DNA of 64,000 nt, from NCBI RefSeq assembly GCF_009765905.1, contig NZ_LMUO01000006.1:50676-114675 (forward strand), in the 5' to 3' direction. Both the position numbers and the translations under genes were made by a program. This document shows, piece after piece, positions 35,964 to 47,100 of this stretch. The notes under the pieces were generated by a model. The model did not search any database. It was not told the origin of the DNA and was given only the letters and a program-made list of their open reading frames with translations. Within the stretch, counting starts at the first letter, position 1. Every line of letters starts with the position of its first letter. Source of the DNA: Mucilaginibacter sp. L196. GTDB taxonomy: Bacteria; Bacteroidota; Bacteroidia; Sphingobacteriales; Sphingobacteriaceae.

Positions 35964-36992
35964 TTATTGAGTTATATTATACTTTTTACTGATCTCAGAA
36001 TAAGTTTTCATAAACGCATTAGCATTACCTTTTTCATCAAACGCCGCTTCGCCATAACTAAGGGGTTCCCATATAAAGGTGCCTTTCATTTTATTCCCCG
36101 GCAGGGAAAATTCAATATCATTTACAGCCTGTTTGTGTTGCGAGTATTCAACTACGATAACATCTTGTTTATAGCGGTGGTTTAAATCTGCCAGGTTTCT
36201 GCTTAAACTATCCGGTGGGCCATGCCACTCGGGGTAATAAGACTCCCCTATGATATCAAATTTCACATCACGCTTTAGCATATTATCTAAAAAATACCTC
36301 GATTCAGCATTTTCTCCACCACAGGCAATGTGCAGCATTATTTTAATCGACTTATCTACATCTTTTACTCCTTGTACACCTGCTTTTAAAAAAGCGGCAA
36401 GGGTATCTAAATTTTTCAATCTACCGTCAGGCCATAGCATACCATGGCTTATTTCGTTGCCAACCTGTACCATATCGGGTAATGTACCTTGTTGTTTTAG
36501 CGCCAGCAATGTGTTTTTTGTAAAGGCTCTTAATGAATCCTGTAATTGTTGATAATTTGCCGATTCCCAGGCTTTGGGTTTAAACTGTTTGCCGGGATCA
36601 GCCCAATTATCGCTGTAATGAAAATCGAGTAAAAACCCCATACCTGCAGCCTTAATACGCAAGGCCATTTTCTTTGTATTTTCCAGATCACAATAGCCTT
36701 TCTTAGAGTATCCGCTATCTGCTGAAGGATTATTAAATATCCGCAGTCTTATATAATTAAATCCGTGGTCCTTAAGTATCTGTATGGGATCTTTCTGAAT
36801 ACCGTTATCATAAAATTTATGACCTTCGGCTTCCAACTCCGGAAGAAAAGAAATATCAGCCCCCAATATTTTGTCAAAGTGAATATGCTTTTTAGCCGGT
36901 GATGGCTTAAATGCAAATAGCATATACACCATAAGTGCAGAAATTAATATTCCGGATGAAATTTTCAAACTTTGTATGATCCTATTTTTCAT
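35964..36992 (-). CDS. GH53 endo-beta-1,4-galactanase, copy 1
   Basis: The product has 342 residues. An N-terminal hydrophobic segment at about 12-28 acts as a signal or anchor without a lipobox. The GH53 barrel shows HFDKILGADISFLPELEAEG, LLDFHYSDNWADPGKQ, acid/base Glu in VQVGNEISHGMLWPDG (E180) and nucleophile Glu in VVEYSQ (E282). It hydrolyses beta-1,4-galactan side chains of pectin. It is the most divergent of the three tandem copies and the only one not predicted as a lipoprotein, so it may act in the periplasm on imported oligosaccharides. Confidence 0.93.
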   Translation of the reverse strand: MKNRIIQSLKISSGILISALMVYMLFAFKPSPAKKHIHFDKILGADISFLPELEAEGHKFYDNGIQKDPIQILKDHGFNYIRLRIFNNPSADSGYSKKGYCDLENTKKMALRIKAAGMGFLLDFHYSDNWADPGKQFKPKAWESANYQQLQDSLRAFTKNTLLALKQQGTLPDMVQVGNEISHGMLWPDGRLKNLDTLAAFLKAGVQGVKDVDKSIKIMLHIACGGENAESRYFLDNMLKRDVKFDIIGESYYPEWHGPPDSLSRNLADLNHRYKQDVIVVEYSQHKQAVNDIEFSLPGNKMKGTFIWEPLSYGEAAFDEKGNANAFMKTYSEISKKYNITQ

Positions 36993-37073
36993 ATATACAT
37001 ATTATATTATATACAGTTCAATTTATGAAACAAGTATGCGACCCACAACATATCGCATACCTGTTTTCATTTT

Positions 37074-38141
37074 TTAATGTGCAAAAGCATTCATAGCCGC
37101 GGTTGGTTTACCTGTAGCATCAAACGCGCCCATAGTATATCCCTGCCAGCTATTGTAAGCTTCGGGCTCCCAGTAAAACAATCCTAAACCATTACCACCT
37201 GATACCGATTTAACTTTAGCTATCAAATCGGTTAAAAAAGCATTACAGGTAGTTGGTGCTGTAACATCCATACCTGCTTCACATATCATTACCTGCTTGC
37301 CGTATCTCGAAACCATATCATTCATATTGGTTAAACACTCACTATCAATTGTTGACCAATTACTTGTTGTAGGGTATATAGAAAAGCCGCAAATATCCCA
37401 TTTAGCGCCATAGGTTGTAAGCCCATCAAATATCCAGCGGGTAGTGGTATTGTTAAACCCATTAGCCACATGTACAATTACTTTAGCTGATGGGAATACC
37501 GCCTTAACCGCGTTATATCCGTTTAAGACCATGCTTGCAAAGGTTTGAAAGTTAGTAGCTGATACCGAGGCCCTCCCATCCTGCCAAAGCATACCGTCAC
37601 TAGTTTCATTACCTACCTGCACCCATGTAGGTGTTATCCCGTTTGATTTTAACGTATTTAACGCGCCATAAGTGTAGCTATAAACTGTACTTATTAATGT
37701 ACTGGTACTATAGCTGGTCCACGCAGCGGGTTTTGTTTGATCGCCCGGATCGGCCCAGGTATCGCTATAATGAAAATCGATCAGGATATTCATTCCGGCG
37801 GCGGCGGCCCTTTTTGCTTTTGCCACCACATCTGTTATGTTATTCCATCCGGCAGATGGGTTAACCCAAACACGTAGCCTGATAGAAGTGATGCCTAAAC
37901 CTTTCAAAACAGTAAAAAGGTCCTGTTGTGTACCACTGCTATTGTAGAACTTGTAATTTGACGCTTCCATTTGTGTAACCCAGCTTACATCAGATCCGTA
38001 GGCAAATGATGTACTGGTAGCAAATGAAGATGTAGCCGTTACTGGCTTAACTAAAGTAAGTTGTTTTTGAGTAGCATCTTTTGTACAACTTATGCCCAAA
38101 CAAAGCCATAAAGCTGATGAAAGAATGATAATTTTTTTCAT
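37074..38141 (-). CDS. GH53 endo-beta-1,4-galactanase, copy 2, lipoprotein
   Basis: The product has 355 residues. The lipobox LGISC with Cys 19 predicts outer-membrane attachment, probably facing outwards. GH53 motifs are intact: DVSWVTQMEAS, FHYSDTWADPGDQTKPAAW, VQVGNETSDGMLW (E179) and VMICEAG (E288). It is closely related to copy 3 through whole stretches such as FYNSSGTQQD, so one arose by tandem duplication. The Ser/Thr-rich linker at 22-47 spaces the enzyme from the membrane. Confidence 0.93.
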   Translation of the reverse strand: MKKIIILSSALWLCLGISCTKDATQKQLTLVKPVTATSSFATSTSFAYGSDVSWVTQMEASNYKFYNSSGTQQDLFTVLKGLGITSIRLRVWVNPSAGWNNITDVVAKAKRAAAAGMNILIDFHYSDTWADPGDQTKPAAWTSYSTSTLISTVYSYTYGALNTLKSNGITPTWVQVGNETSDGMLWQDGRASVSATNFQTFASMVLNGYNAVKAVFPSAKVIVHVANGFNNTTTRWIFDGLTTYGAKWDICGFSIYPTTSNWSTIDSECLTNMNDMVSRYGKQVMICEAGMDVTAPTTCNAFLTDLIAKVKSVSGGNGLGLFYWEPEAYNSWQGYTMGAFDATGKPTAAMNAFAH

Positions 38142-38190
38142 AATATTAGTTTATTGGTTAGTAAATTGTGGCTGTTCTGTATTGCAGTAT

Positions 38191-39234
38191 TCAGTTCGCG
38201 AAAGCATCCAGTGCAACAGTTGGCTTGCCCGTATTATCAAAAGCCCCTAATCCATAATTCATCCAATTGTAAGCCTCTGGTTCCCAATAAAAAACGCCCA
38301 AACCATTGTTATTGCTAACCGACCTTGTTTTACTAATAAGATCTGTTAGAAAAGCTTTGGCTGTTGTTGCATCTGAGGCACTAAAACCCGATTCACATAT
38401 CATTACCGGCGTACCGTAACGCGAAACCATATCATTCATATTTGCCAGGCACTCTGTATCGTAGGTTTGCCAGTTACTCGCTGTTGGATAAAGCGACATG
38501 CCAATAATATCCCATTTAGCTCCGTTGCTCTTAAGTCCGTCAAACAGCCATCGGAATGTGGTATTATCATATCCGTTTGCCAGGTGTACAATAACTTTAG
38601 TTGTGCTGCTTGCATCCTTTACGCCCTGGTATCCTGCTGCTATTAATTTGGCAAAATTCCCCATGTTTGTAGATGCACGGCCATCCTCCCATAACATGCC
38701 GTCGCTTGTTTCATTACCAACTTGTACCCAGGTTGGTGTAATTCCATTTAGCTTTAAGGTATCAATTACTGCTTTTGTATAATCATGAACAGTAGTGACC
38801 AATGTATTAAAATCCATATTTGCCCATGCGGCCGGTTTTGTTTGGTCGCCGGGATCGGCCCAGGTATCACTGTAATGAAAATCGATCAATATCTTCATAC
38901 CAAGAGCTGTAGCCCTTTTGGCTTTAGTTACCATATCCGCGGTATTACACCACCCACCCACCGGGTTAACCCAAACCCGCAGCCTTATGGCATTCATGCC
39001 TTTACCTTTTAGTATTTGCATACAATCCTGTTGCGTGCCGCTATTATTGTAAAATTGATAGCCAGATGCTTCCATTTGGGTGAGCCAGCTTACATCAGCT
39101 CCTTTAGCAAAAGAAGTATCCTTATTTACTACAATAACTGGTGTATTATTACTGGTAGTTTTAGTGCTATCGCCTTTTTTACACCCTATGTTACAAACCA
39201 AAATGACACCTATAAGCCAGATTATATTTTTCAT
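38191..39234 (-). CDS. GH53 endo-beta-1,4-galactanase, copy 3, lipoprotein
   Basis: The product has 347 residues. The signal ends in CNIGC (Cys 18), followed by a short Ser/Thr linker. Motifs are the same as in copy 2: DVSWLTQMEASGYQFYNNSG, FHYSDTWADPGDQ, VQVGNETSDGMLWEDG and VMICESG. It is the hydrolase closest to SusD and would be among the first translated after susCD, as expected for the surface enzyme that produces import-sized galactan pieces. Confidence 0.93.
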   Translation of the reverse strand: MKNIIWLIGVILVCNIGCKKGDSTKTTSNNTPVIVVNKDTSFAKGADVSWLTQMEASGYQFYNNSGTQQDCMQILKGKGMNAIRLRVWVNPVGGWCNTADMVTKAKRATALGMKILIDFHYSDTWADPGDQTKPAAWANMDFNTLVTTVHDYTKAVIDTLKLNGITPTWVQVGNETSDGMLWEDGRASTNMGNFAKLIAAGYQGVKDASSTTKVIVHLANGYDNTTFRWLFDGLKSNGAKWDIIGMSLYPTASNWQTYDTECLANMNDMVSRYGTPVMICESGFSASDATTAKAFLTDLISKTRSVSNNNGLGVFYWEPEAYNWMNYGLGAFDNTGKPTVALDAFAN

Positions 39235-39254
39235 TATAATACTTAAAGTAAATT

Positions 39255-39284
39255 AACCATCAGCCGATATACTGGCTGATGGTT
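39255..39284 (-). terminator. Hairpin between susD and GH53 copy 3
   Basis: The 11-bp perfect stem AACCATCAGCC/GGCTGATGGTT has an 8-base loop. It lies in the 63-base gap after the susD stop, with no U-run following. It could act as a partial terminator or mRNA stabiliser and keep susCD transcripts above those of the enzymes. Confidence 0.7.
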
Positions 39285-39297
39285 GGATATATATATA

Positions 39298-40803
39298 TTA
39301 ATAACCAGGGGTTTGAGTTAGCGCCTTATTACCTGCAACAAGTTCAAAGGTTGGCACTGGAAACAAGTAAGGGGCCGTAGTTTTATTGACTGTAGTAAGT
39401 GCCTGAGTGTATTGCCCATGCCTTACCAGATCCATCCGGCGTTCCCCTTCAAAATAGGTTTCCCAGCTTTCCTCCTTCAGTAACCAAAGATCAAAAGTAT
39501 TTTTATCGACAGTTTCGGCTGCCGGAACCGGGCCTAAACCACCATGGGCTGCTCTAACCTGGTTAACGAAACCAATAGCTTCAGTGGTAGGACCACTGTT
39601 CTGATTGATAGCCTCAGCAAGATATAACATCACTTCTCCTAAACGAGCTTTAGGTATATCATTTCCCTGGTAAGACCCTACATTGCCGCCCTGATCGGGA
39701 TACTTAGCAATCACAGCGCCTGGAAGACCGGAAGCCTGGTTAGTTGTACCACCGCTTTTATTGGTATAGCTCGCTATCAAAGGAATCCTTCTTTTGTCGG
39801 CAGGATCAAACGAATTGTAGAATGCCCAGGTTACGGAATATGGTGCGACAATACCCGGCGCATAAGAGGCAGTTACCTTGTCGCCCGGATAATCAGCCGG
39901 GTAAGTATAAAAATCCCATGGATTGAAACTTCCGTGATTTTCTGCACCATCCTGGTTATCCATACAGGAAACCGCCCAGATTGTTTCTGAATTTTGCTCG
40001 GTCGCTTCCTGGAACAAACTTGCGTAATTGGTTACCAGCGTATAAGGTAACGCGATTATCTGACGACCTACTTTTTCGGCATCGGTGAAATCTTTTTCGT
40101 TCATATAAGTCCGCATCAGAACGGTCAGTGCCAATCCCTGGTTAAACCTACCATATTCTGCTGGCGTAACTGGTAAGTTTGCCGCCGCGAAAGTGAGGTC
40201 GCTAACGATGTCGGCAACGAAAGCAGCTCTTGCAGGACGGGTCATATTGCTTTCTGCAGATGTACCGATTAACGTGGGGTCCAAAATAACAGGAACAGGC
40301 CCATAACACTGCAACAAGAAATACATGTTCCAACCACGAGCCATTTTCGCCTCGGCAGTCAGCTCCGCTTTGGCGGTAGCGCTAATGCTGGAATTAGCAA
40401 TATCAGCTATAATTTGGGTGATCCGGGTTACCGTTCTAATTTTGGTAAACTGATCTTGCGCTACGCCATAACTAGCCAGGAAAGCATAATTCGCTTCACT
40501 GAACTGGGTATAAAAACCACCCCACAATGTGTAAGTGTTAATGATGTCGGTGCCATAATCGAACATTTGAATATCGCCGTATTCGGGGCTAAACCAATCA
40601 CTTTGATAAGAACCATCCGCATCTGTATACCCCCATTTCGATTGAAATGGTTTGTAAGCTTCTAAAACATAATTAGTAAAGTCTGCCTCTGTTTTGGGAT
40701 AATTGGTCGTCTGTAAAGCACCATATAATTGAGGCTCTAATCCTTTTTTACAGCTGGTTAAGGCCATAAAAACTACACTTGTTAATAAGAATATCTTTTT
40801 CAT
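39298..40803 (-). CDS. SusD-like surface glycan-binding lipoprotein
   Basis: The product has 501 residues. The lipobox ALTSC places Cys 18. The TPR-rich SusD fold is recognisable by TEADFTNYVLEAYKPFQSKW, then the TAEAKMARGWNMYFLLQCYG stretch and the conserved C-terminal ARLGEVMLYLAEAINQ and WLLKEESWETYFEGERRMDL. SusD proteins cap the SusC channel and hold glycan at the surface. It is encoded 18 bases after susC and is co-transcribed with it. Confidence 0.95.
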   Translation of the reverse strand: MKKIFLLTSVVFMALTSCKKGLEPQLYGALQTTNYPKTEADFTNYVLEAYKPFQSKWGYTDADGSYQSDWFSPEYGDIQMFDYGTDIINTYTLWGGFYTQFSEANYAFLASYGVAQDQFTKIRTVTRITQIIADIANSSISATAKAELTAEAKMARGWNMYFLLQCYGPVPVILDPTLIGTSAESNMTRPARAAFVADIVSDLTFAAANLPVTPAEYGRFNQGLALTVLMRTYMNEKDFTDAEKVGRQIIALPYTLVTNYASLFQEATEQNSETIWAVSCMDNQDGAENHGSFNPWDFYTYPADYPGDKVTASYAPGIVAPYSVTWAFYNSFDPADKRRIPLIASYTNKSGGTTNQASGLPGAVIAKYPDQGGNVGSYQGNDIPKARLGEVMLYLAEAINQNSGPTTEAIGFVNQVRAAHGGLGPVPAAETVDKNTFDLWLLKEESWETYFEGERRMDLVRHGQYTQALTTVNKTTAPYLFPVPTFELVAGNKALTQTPGY

Positions 40804-40821
40804 ACTAATTGTCTTTTTAAA

Positions 40822-43800
40822 TTAAAATCCTGCGCGAACGCCAACTGAAAATGTCCTGGTCATCGGATATGGAGCATATCCGCCTTTTGAAGAAGTATCA
40901 TAATAAAGCTCCGGATCGCCACCTTTGAAATTGGTAATGATAAACGGATTTTGGGCATCTACGAATACCCTTATTGATTTGGCAAATTTGTTAATGGCCG
41001 CTGAATTAAAGGTATAACCAAAAGTTATATTACGGCAGCGAACAAAATTCGTACTCTGCAGATTGATATTTGTCCCGACAGGTAAGCCTAAAGCACTTTC
41101 AACATAATTTACACCGGGCCTGGTACCACTAGTGTTATTTGGCGTCCAAACATCAAGAGCCTGTATAGTTCCGCTTTGAGACTGGGACGCTATTGCAGTA
41201 GGATCTCCCCAAACATAGTTCTCGTTTGTTGCGGTGCCACCAAATTGTGCGTAGAAAAATATGGACAGATCCATTTGTTTATATTTAAACGTATTTCCGA
41301 TACCACCGGTAATTTTAGGATCAGGGTTAAGTTTATAAATATCCGCGTCGGTTAATTTTCCATCGCCATTTTTGTCAACATATATTGGATCCCCGGGTAA
41401 TGTGGCGCCTTTTGGCTGCCAGGCCGGTGCGGTTTGGCCGATCTGTAATATTCCGTTTGTTTTATAGAAGTAAATTTCATCAACAGGATCTGTTACACTT
41501 TGATAAGGTTGCAGGGTGGTAAACGGAAATTGCGTTTGCCATTTATAAAAGTAATGCGAAATATTGACTACTGTACTCCAGCTGAAATTCTTAGACCTGA
41601 CATTATCTGTATTGATTGAAAACTCATAACCAGTACGTACCTCGTGGCCTCCATTAACCGGCGCACTAGGGAAAATTGACAAAGGCGCTGTTGGCGCATA
41701 AGCCAAAAGATTCGTAATGTCGTCCTTAAACACATCTACTGAACCTGTGATGCGATCGTTGAACAATCCGAAATCCAAACCAATATTTTTATTTGATGTT
41801 TTTTGCCATGACAAGTTTGGATTATCATTTTGCTGTTTAATGATAGTTGCATAGTCTGTACTGCCATTATTAAAATAAATAATATTACCGTCAGAAGCAT
41901 AATAACCATAAGCGGCACCACCAGATATGGTTTGGCCTGTGGTACCAATACTTGCACGCAATTTCAATAAATCAACAGATTTTATGTCTTTAAAAAATGG
42001 TTCTTCATTAATTTTCCAGCCCAATGATAATGATGGGAACGAGGCATATTTATTTTGTGGGAAGAAGAAACTATAGCCATCATATCGCCATGATGCTCCG
42101 ATCAGGTATCTATTTAAAATATTGAAATTCGCACGGGCAAAATATGACCTAAGCGCTGTTCTTGATTCGGAAGAGCTGATGCCGATGTTGGAAGTTTCCG
42201 CACCCAGCGTTGTATAGGTAAACGCATCGGGAGCTCCTGCACCCTGGCTAGAAGCAGTGTTATAAGAACTCAGATACTGTCCCATACCACCTACAGCATC
42301 CAGGTTGATCCAGCTGGCCAGATCCTTTTTATAAGATAAAGTACCTTCATAGGTTTGGTTTTCCCGGTTATTGTAGTTAACTGAGGCACGGGAAAGATAC
42401 TGCTGGAAATAATAAACATCGCTAGGAACAAAAAAGTCACGGTTAGCAGCCTCATAATGATCGCCAAACAATAAATGCCCTGTTAATCCAGGTAAGATTT
42501 TAACGTCTGCTGAAATATTGACGTCTAACGCATGATAATAAGTATTATCTATAACTTCTTGCAAAGCTACCGGGTTCGGAATTAACCCAAACTGAGAATT
42601 ATTACCGTTAGCGTCTGTAAAGGGTACATTAGCCGGATACCCCAAGGCAGCCTGAAGCATACTGAAGCCCTGTGTTCCGGAGCCGCCGGTCTGGCCTCCA
42701 ACCGATCCGTTTCCATACTGATTAGTATTACCCGATATATTGGTATTCAGGGTCAAAAACTTGGTTAGTATGAAAGATACATTTGATCTTCCGGTAAATT
42801 TTTTCAGGGCTGAATTAGCTACCGTACCATTCTGGTCGAAGAAACCACCGGAAAAGAAGTAGGTTGTTTTTTCGGTTCCGCCATTGATAGTCAAGTTTTG
42901 ATTATCAATGTTACCAGTCTGTAATACTTTGCTAAGCCAATTAGTGCCTACACCTGCGGATGCAATCTGTGCATCAGAATATTTTGGTGTAAAGCCGGAT
43001 GGCGTTGCGGTACCAAACGGTTCCATGTTATTTGTAGCTAAATACTGATCCTTGGTAAATTCGTCGAATAAGGTTTCGTATTGAGTTGCGTTTAATGGGG
43101 TCAAATAAGGATAATTTTTTATGACAGAGTAGCTACCGTCGTAGTTAATATTCATTCTGCCATTTTTCCCTTTTTTAGTAGTTATTAAAACCACACCATT
43201 GGCTGCGTTCACACCATAAATGGCGGCGCTGGCATCTTTTAGAATTTCTATAGATTCAATATCGTCCGGATTGATGTTGGCCAACCCGCCACGATCCACG
43301 CCATTTGTCTCACCTGCAATGGAACCATTGGATGGGTCCAGGCTGCTATTAGGGTAAACCACCCCGTCTACTACATATAAAGGGTTACCTGTTCTGCCAC
43401 GAATAGATATATTAACTGCACCACCTGGCTGTGAACTGGACTGAACAGCATCTACGCCCGCTGCGCGCCCGAACAACAGATCGTTTACAGAACTGTTGGC
43501 GGCCTGAGGAACATTTTTAGGATCGATTTTCGATACTGCAGTACTGATATTTGCACGGGTTGTTGTTCCGTAACCAATAACAACTACTTCATTCAAACCA
43601 TGCGCTTGTGTTGCTAACGTCGCATTTAAAGTAGGCCCTGTTACAGTTTGCTCCAGCGTTTGGTATCCAACGAAGGAAAATACTAGCACTGCTCCTATCG
43701 GCGCATTGATTGTATATTTGCCGTTTAAATCTGCCACAGTACCTGTGCTGGTGTTTTTGATACTAACCGTTACCCCTGGTAACGTATTATTATCATCCTT

Positions 43801-43923
43801 ACTAATGACTATCCCTTTTACGGTTATCCCGTTTTGAGCATGTGCGGAAAAAGATTGCAATCCGCTCAGGAAAACGAGCATCCAGATAAATCTTTTACAA
43901 TAATGAAAAGTAAATTTTTGCAT
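40822..43923 (-). CDS. SusC-like TonB-dependent glycan importer
   Basis: The product has 1033 residues. A signal peptide ending at AHAQ is followed by a carboxypeptidase-regulatory-like domain (VKGIVISKDDNNTLPGVTVS) at about 33-115. The TonB box and plug follow (NEVVVIGYGTTTRANIST, NPLYVVDGVVYPNS, IESIEILKDASAAIYGVNAA), then the barrel ending in TRTFSVGVRAGF. With SusD it forms the import complex of this PUL. It is the first gene of the reverse-strand operon, divergent from the HTCS regulator. Confidence 0.96.
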   Translation of the reverse strand: MQKFTFHYCKRFIWMLVFLSGLQSFSAHAQNGITVKGIVISKDDNNTLPGVTVSIKNTSTGTVADLNGKYTINAPIGAVLVFSFVGYQTLEQTVTGPTLNATLATQAHGLNEVVVIGYGTTTRANISTAVSKIDPKNVPQAANSSVNDLLFGRAAGVDAVQSSSQPGGAVNISIRGRTGNPLYVVDGVVYPNSSLDPSNGSIAGETNGVDRGGLANINPDDIESIEILKDASAAIYGVNAANGVVLITTKKGKNGRMNINYDGSYSVIKNYPYLTPLNATQYETLFDEFTKDQYLATNNMEPFGTATPSGFTPKYSDAQIASAGVGTNWLSKVLQTGNIDNQNLTINGGTEKTTYFFSGGFFDQNGTVANSALKKFTGRSNVSFILTKFLTLNTNISGNTNQYGNGSVGGQTGGSGTQGFSMLQAALGYPANVPFTDANGNNSQFGLIPNPVALQEVIDNTYYHALDVNISADVKILPGLTGHLLFGDHYEAANRDFFVPSDVYYFQQYLSRASVNYNNRENQTYEGTLSYKKDLASWINLDAVGGMGQYLSSYNTASSQGAGAPDAFTYTTLGAETSNIGISSSESRTALRSYFARANFNILNRYLIGASWRYDGYSFFFPQNKYASFPSLSLGWKINEEPFFKDIKSVDLLKLRASIGTTGQTISGGAAYGYYASDGNIIYFNNGSTDYATIIKQQNDNPNLSWQKTSNKNIGLDFGLFNDRITGSVDVFKDDITNLLAYAPTAPLSIFPSAPVNGGHEVRTGYEFSINTDNVRSKNFSWSTVVNISHYFYKWQTQFPFTTLQPYQSVTDPVDEIYFYKTNGILQIGQTAPAWQPKGATLPGDPIYVDKNGDGKLTDADIYKLNPDPKITGGIGNTFKYKQMDLSIFFYAQFGGTATNENYVWGDPTAIASQSQSGTIQALDVWTPNNTSGTRPGVNYVESALGLPVGTNINLQSTNFVRCRNITFGYTFNSAAINKFAKSIRVFVDAQNPFIITNFKGGDPELYYDTSSKGGYAPYPMTRTFSVGVRAGF

Positions 43924-44019
43924 AATTAATGGTTTAATAATTAAATTGGTTTATAGCGGAGCCATTTTGCTGAGAACAAAGTGGCAACTGTATTAACAGT
44001 TTATTTATATTTGAAGCAT

Positions 44020-44027
44020 CAAATGTA
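44020..44027 (-). promoter_or_regulatory. -7 box of the susC operon
   Basis: On the reverse strand the sequence reads TACATTTG, a full match to TAnnTTTG, about 97 bases upstream of the susC start codon. No clear -33 element at the usual distance was found, as is common for regulator-activated promoters. The HTCS AraC domain would bind nearby. Confidence 0.55.
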
Positions 44028-44181
44028 AAAGGTACAGTTAATTAGGCTTAGACAAATAACAGACAATTTTGACGTAATTAAATTGTTCAATTAGTCAAAT
44101 ATTTAGTCCGATTAGTCATTTTATTACATTTCCATCCCCATATAACTCATTGTTAAATAAGGATGTATAAATTAGCCAATA

Positions 44182-47100
44182 ATGCAATCTGCTCACAGAT
44201 TGCCAAAACCAATTATAACCGATAACCAAGAAATGGTTCATAAATATTTTAGTGATTATTACTATCGAGTGGTTAATAAATTATGCTTATGGGTAGCTTG
44301 TGTACTTGTTTGTTTTAAAGTAATTACGCCATTACCGTTGATGGCCCAAAGCATGAGTTTGAGGTTTAAGCACATCACGACAACGGAGGGACTATCAGGA
44401 AATACGGTAGAAACTATTTTTCAGGATAGCAGAGGATATATTTGGTTTGGCACAAGGGATGGATTAAACCAATACGATGGTTATAACATCAGGATATTTA
44501 GAAACAATGCAACCAATTTAAAAAGCATAAGCGATAATTATATTAAATGTATTTGTGAAGATGCCCGGCATAATATATGGATAGGCACCTTAAATGGGCT
44601 GAACAAATTTGATCCATATAAAAATTCATTTACGGTATATAAACATGATCCTTCAAATAAAAATAGCCTATCGAGTAGCGAAATAAATTGTTTGTATAGT
44701 GATAAAGAAGGTAAATTATGGGTTGGCACAAGTAGCAGTGATTTGAACTACTACGATGTTAAGAATGACGTATTTAAACAGTTTCAATACAAAAAAGATC
44801 CGCTTAAGCCTGCAAATGATGAAATAAATGATTTGTATGAAGACGACGATAGAAATTTATGGATTGGGACAGATAAAGGAATATCGGTTTATAACCAAAA
44901 AAGCGATACCTTTTTTAATGCTTTTAAATTAAACGGAAAATCAAATTCTTATATCAGCTATGCTATAACTAAAATACAGAGAGATAAACAAGGAAATATT
45001 TGGATAGGAACACTAGATGATGGAATAGTTGTAATTAATCAGAAAGCTCAGACCGTTAAACAATTCCGCCATAATGATAAAGAACCATTTAGCCTGAGTA
45101 CCGACCAGGTAAGAAGTTTATTTATTGATAAAAAAGGTAAAATATGGGCGGGGGGAATTAACGGCAGCCTTGATTTATTTAACCCTGCCATTAATGCCTT
45201 CATCCATTGTAAAAACGTACCGGGCAACCCACTTAGTTTATCTCAAAAAACTATATCCGCTATTTTTGAAGATAACCAGAATGACCTTTGGGTGGGTACA
45301 CATCGCGGAGGTGTTAATTTTTATGCCCCGTTAGCTGATAAATTTAAACTGGTACAACCGCAAGCTGATAACAACAATAGCCTGAGCTATAATGATGTTA
45401 AATCTTTTTGCCAGGATCATCTGGGTAATATATGGGTAGGTACTGATGGAGGAGGCTTAAACTTATATAATACCGCTAACAATACATTTCAGCATTATAA
45501 GTATAATGTTTATAACACCAAAAGCATTAGCTCTGATGCCATTTTAAGTATTAATGAAGACCATGAAAACAATTTATGGGTAGGTACCTGGGGTGGTGGT
45601 TTAAACCTAATGGACAGAAACAATAATACTTTCGTTCATTTCACCAATACCCCGGCCAACAAAAATTCAATCAGCTCAAATTATGTGCAAGCAACACTTG
45701 ATGATAGCGAAGGGAACTTTTGGGTTGCAACTTATTACGGCGGACTAAATCTTTTCGATCTTAAGACACATACATTTAGGCGAGTAACCAGTGACCCGAA
45801 ACAGGAAACCAGTATGTTTGGAAACAACGTTGTTTCCTTAAATGAAGATAAGGATAAGAATGTATGGATAGGTACTGATGACGGCGGCCTAAATTGCTAT
45901 AACCTAATAAAAAATAAGTTCACACATTATTTTGTTAATGGCCAACAGATACCAGATATAAGAACAATTTTTACTGATAGCAAAGGCAGGGTTTGGGTTG
46001 GCCATGCAGGGCTATATCTGTATAATAAATTTGCTAACCGATTTGATTTGTTTACTGATAAAGGTGGCTTATCATCCGAATTTATTAAAGGGATTACTGA
46101 GGATAAAGAAGGTCATTTGTGGATATCTACCTCAAATGGATTAACAAAATTAAACCCGGATAATTATTCAATAAAAAAATACAACATCGCCGATGGTTTG
46201 CAAGGCTTGGAGTTTGAAGCCGGATCATACATGCAAGCAAAAGATGGTGAAATGTATTTTGGCGGCATTAACGGGTTTAATACATTTTACCCTCGTGACA
46301 TCAAAATCAATCAATTTATAGCCCCTGTTTATATAACTAACTTTCAATTATTTAATCAAACGGTACAACCCGGCCAGAAAAACTCTCCATTGCAGAATGA
46401 TATTAGCTTTACGCACCATGTTGATTTAAACTATCAACAGTCATCAATTTCGTTTGAGTTTGCGCTGTTAAATTATACTGCGCCAGAGAATAATCAATAC
46501 GCCTATAAATTAGATGGCTTTGAAAAAACATGGCATTATAGCCATACAGAACGCAATGCTAATTATACTAACCTTGACCCTGGGCATTATACATTTTATG
46601 TAAAAGCTGCTAATAACGATGGTGTATGGAATAATAAACTCACCTATGTTGAAATAGATATACGTCCTCCTTTTTGGGAAACGTGGTGGTGTAAATTATT
46701 AATTTTCCTGTTATTTTTCACATCGGCTTATTTTTTACTCCTTTTCAAAAAAAATCTTGATCTTAAAAAGATTGATGAAAAAAAACGAGAAGAAATGCAC
46801 AATATCCAATTGCAGTTTTTCACCAATATTTCTCACGAATTCAGGACACCCCTCAGCCTTATTTTAGGGCCAGTTGAAAAAATGATGAAGGAAGATGACC
46901 GTTTAATTTTTCATCAATATTATGAAACTATACGTCGTAATGCCAACAGGCTATTGTTATTAATTAATGAGCTGATGGATTTTAGAAAGGCAGAAACAGG
47001 AGTATTAAGACTAAGGGTTATGCCCGGAAACTTAAATTTATTTATTGAAGAGATTGCCGAAGATTTTAAAAGCGTGGCCCTACAAAAAAACATCAATTTA

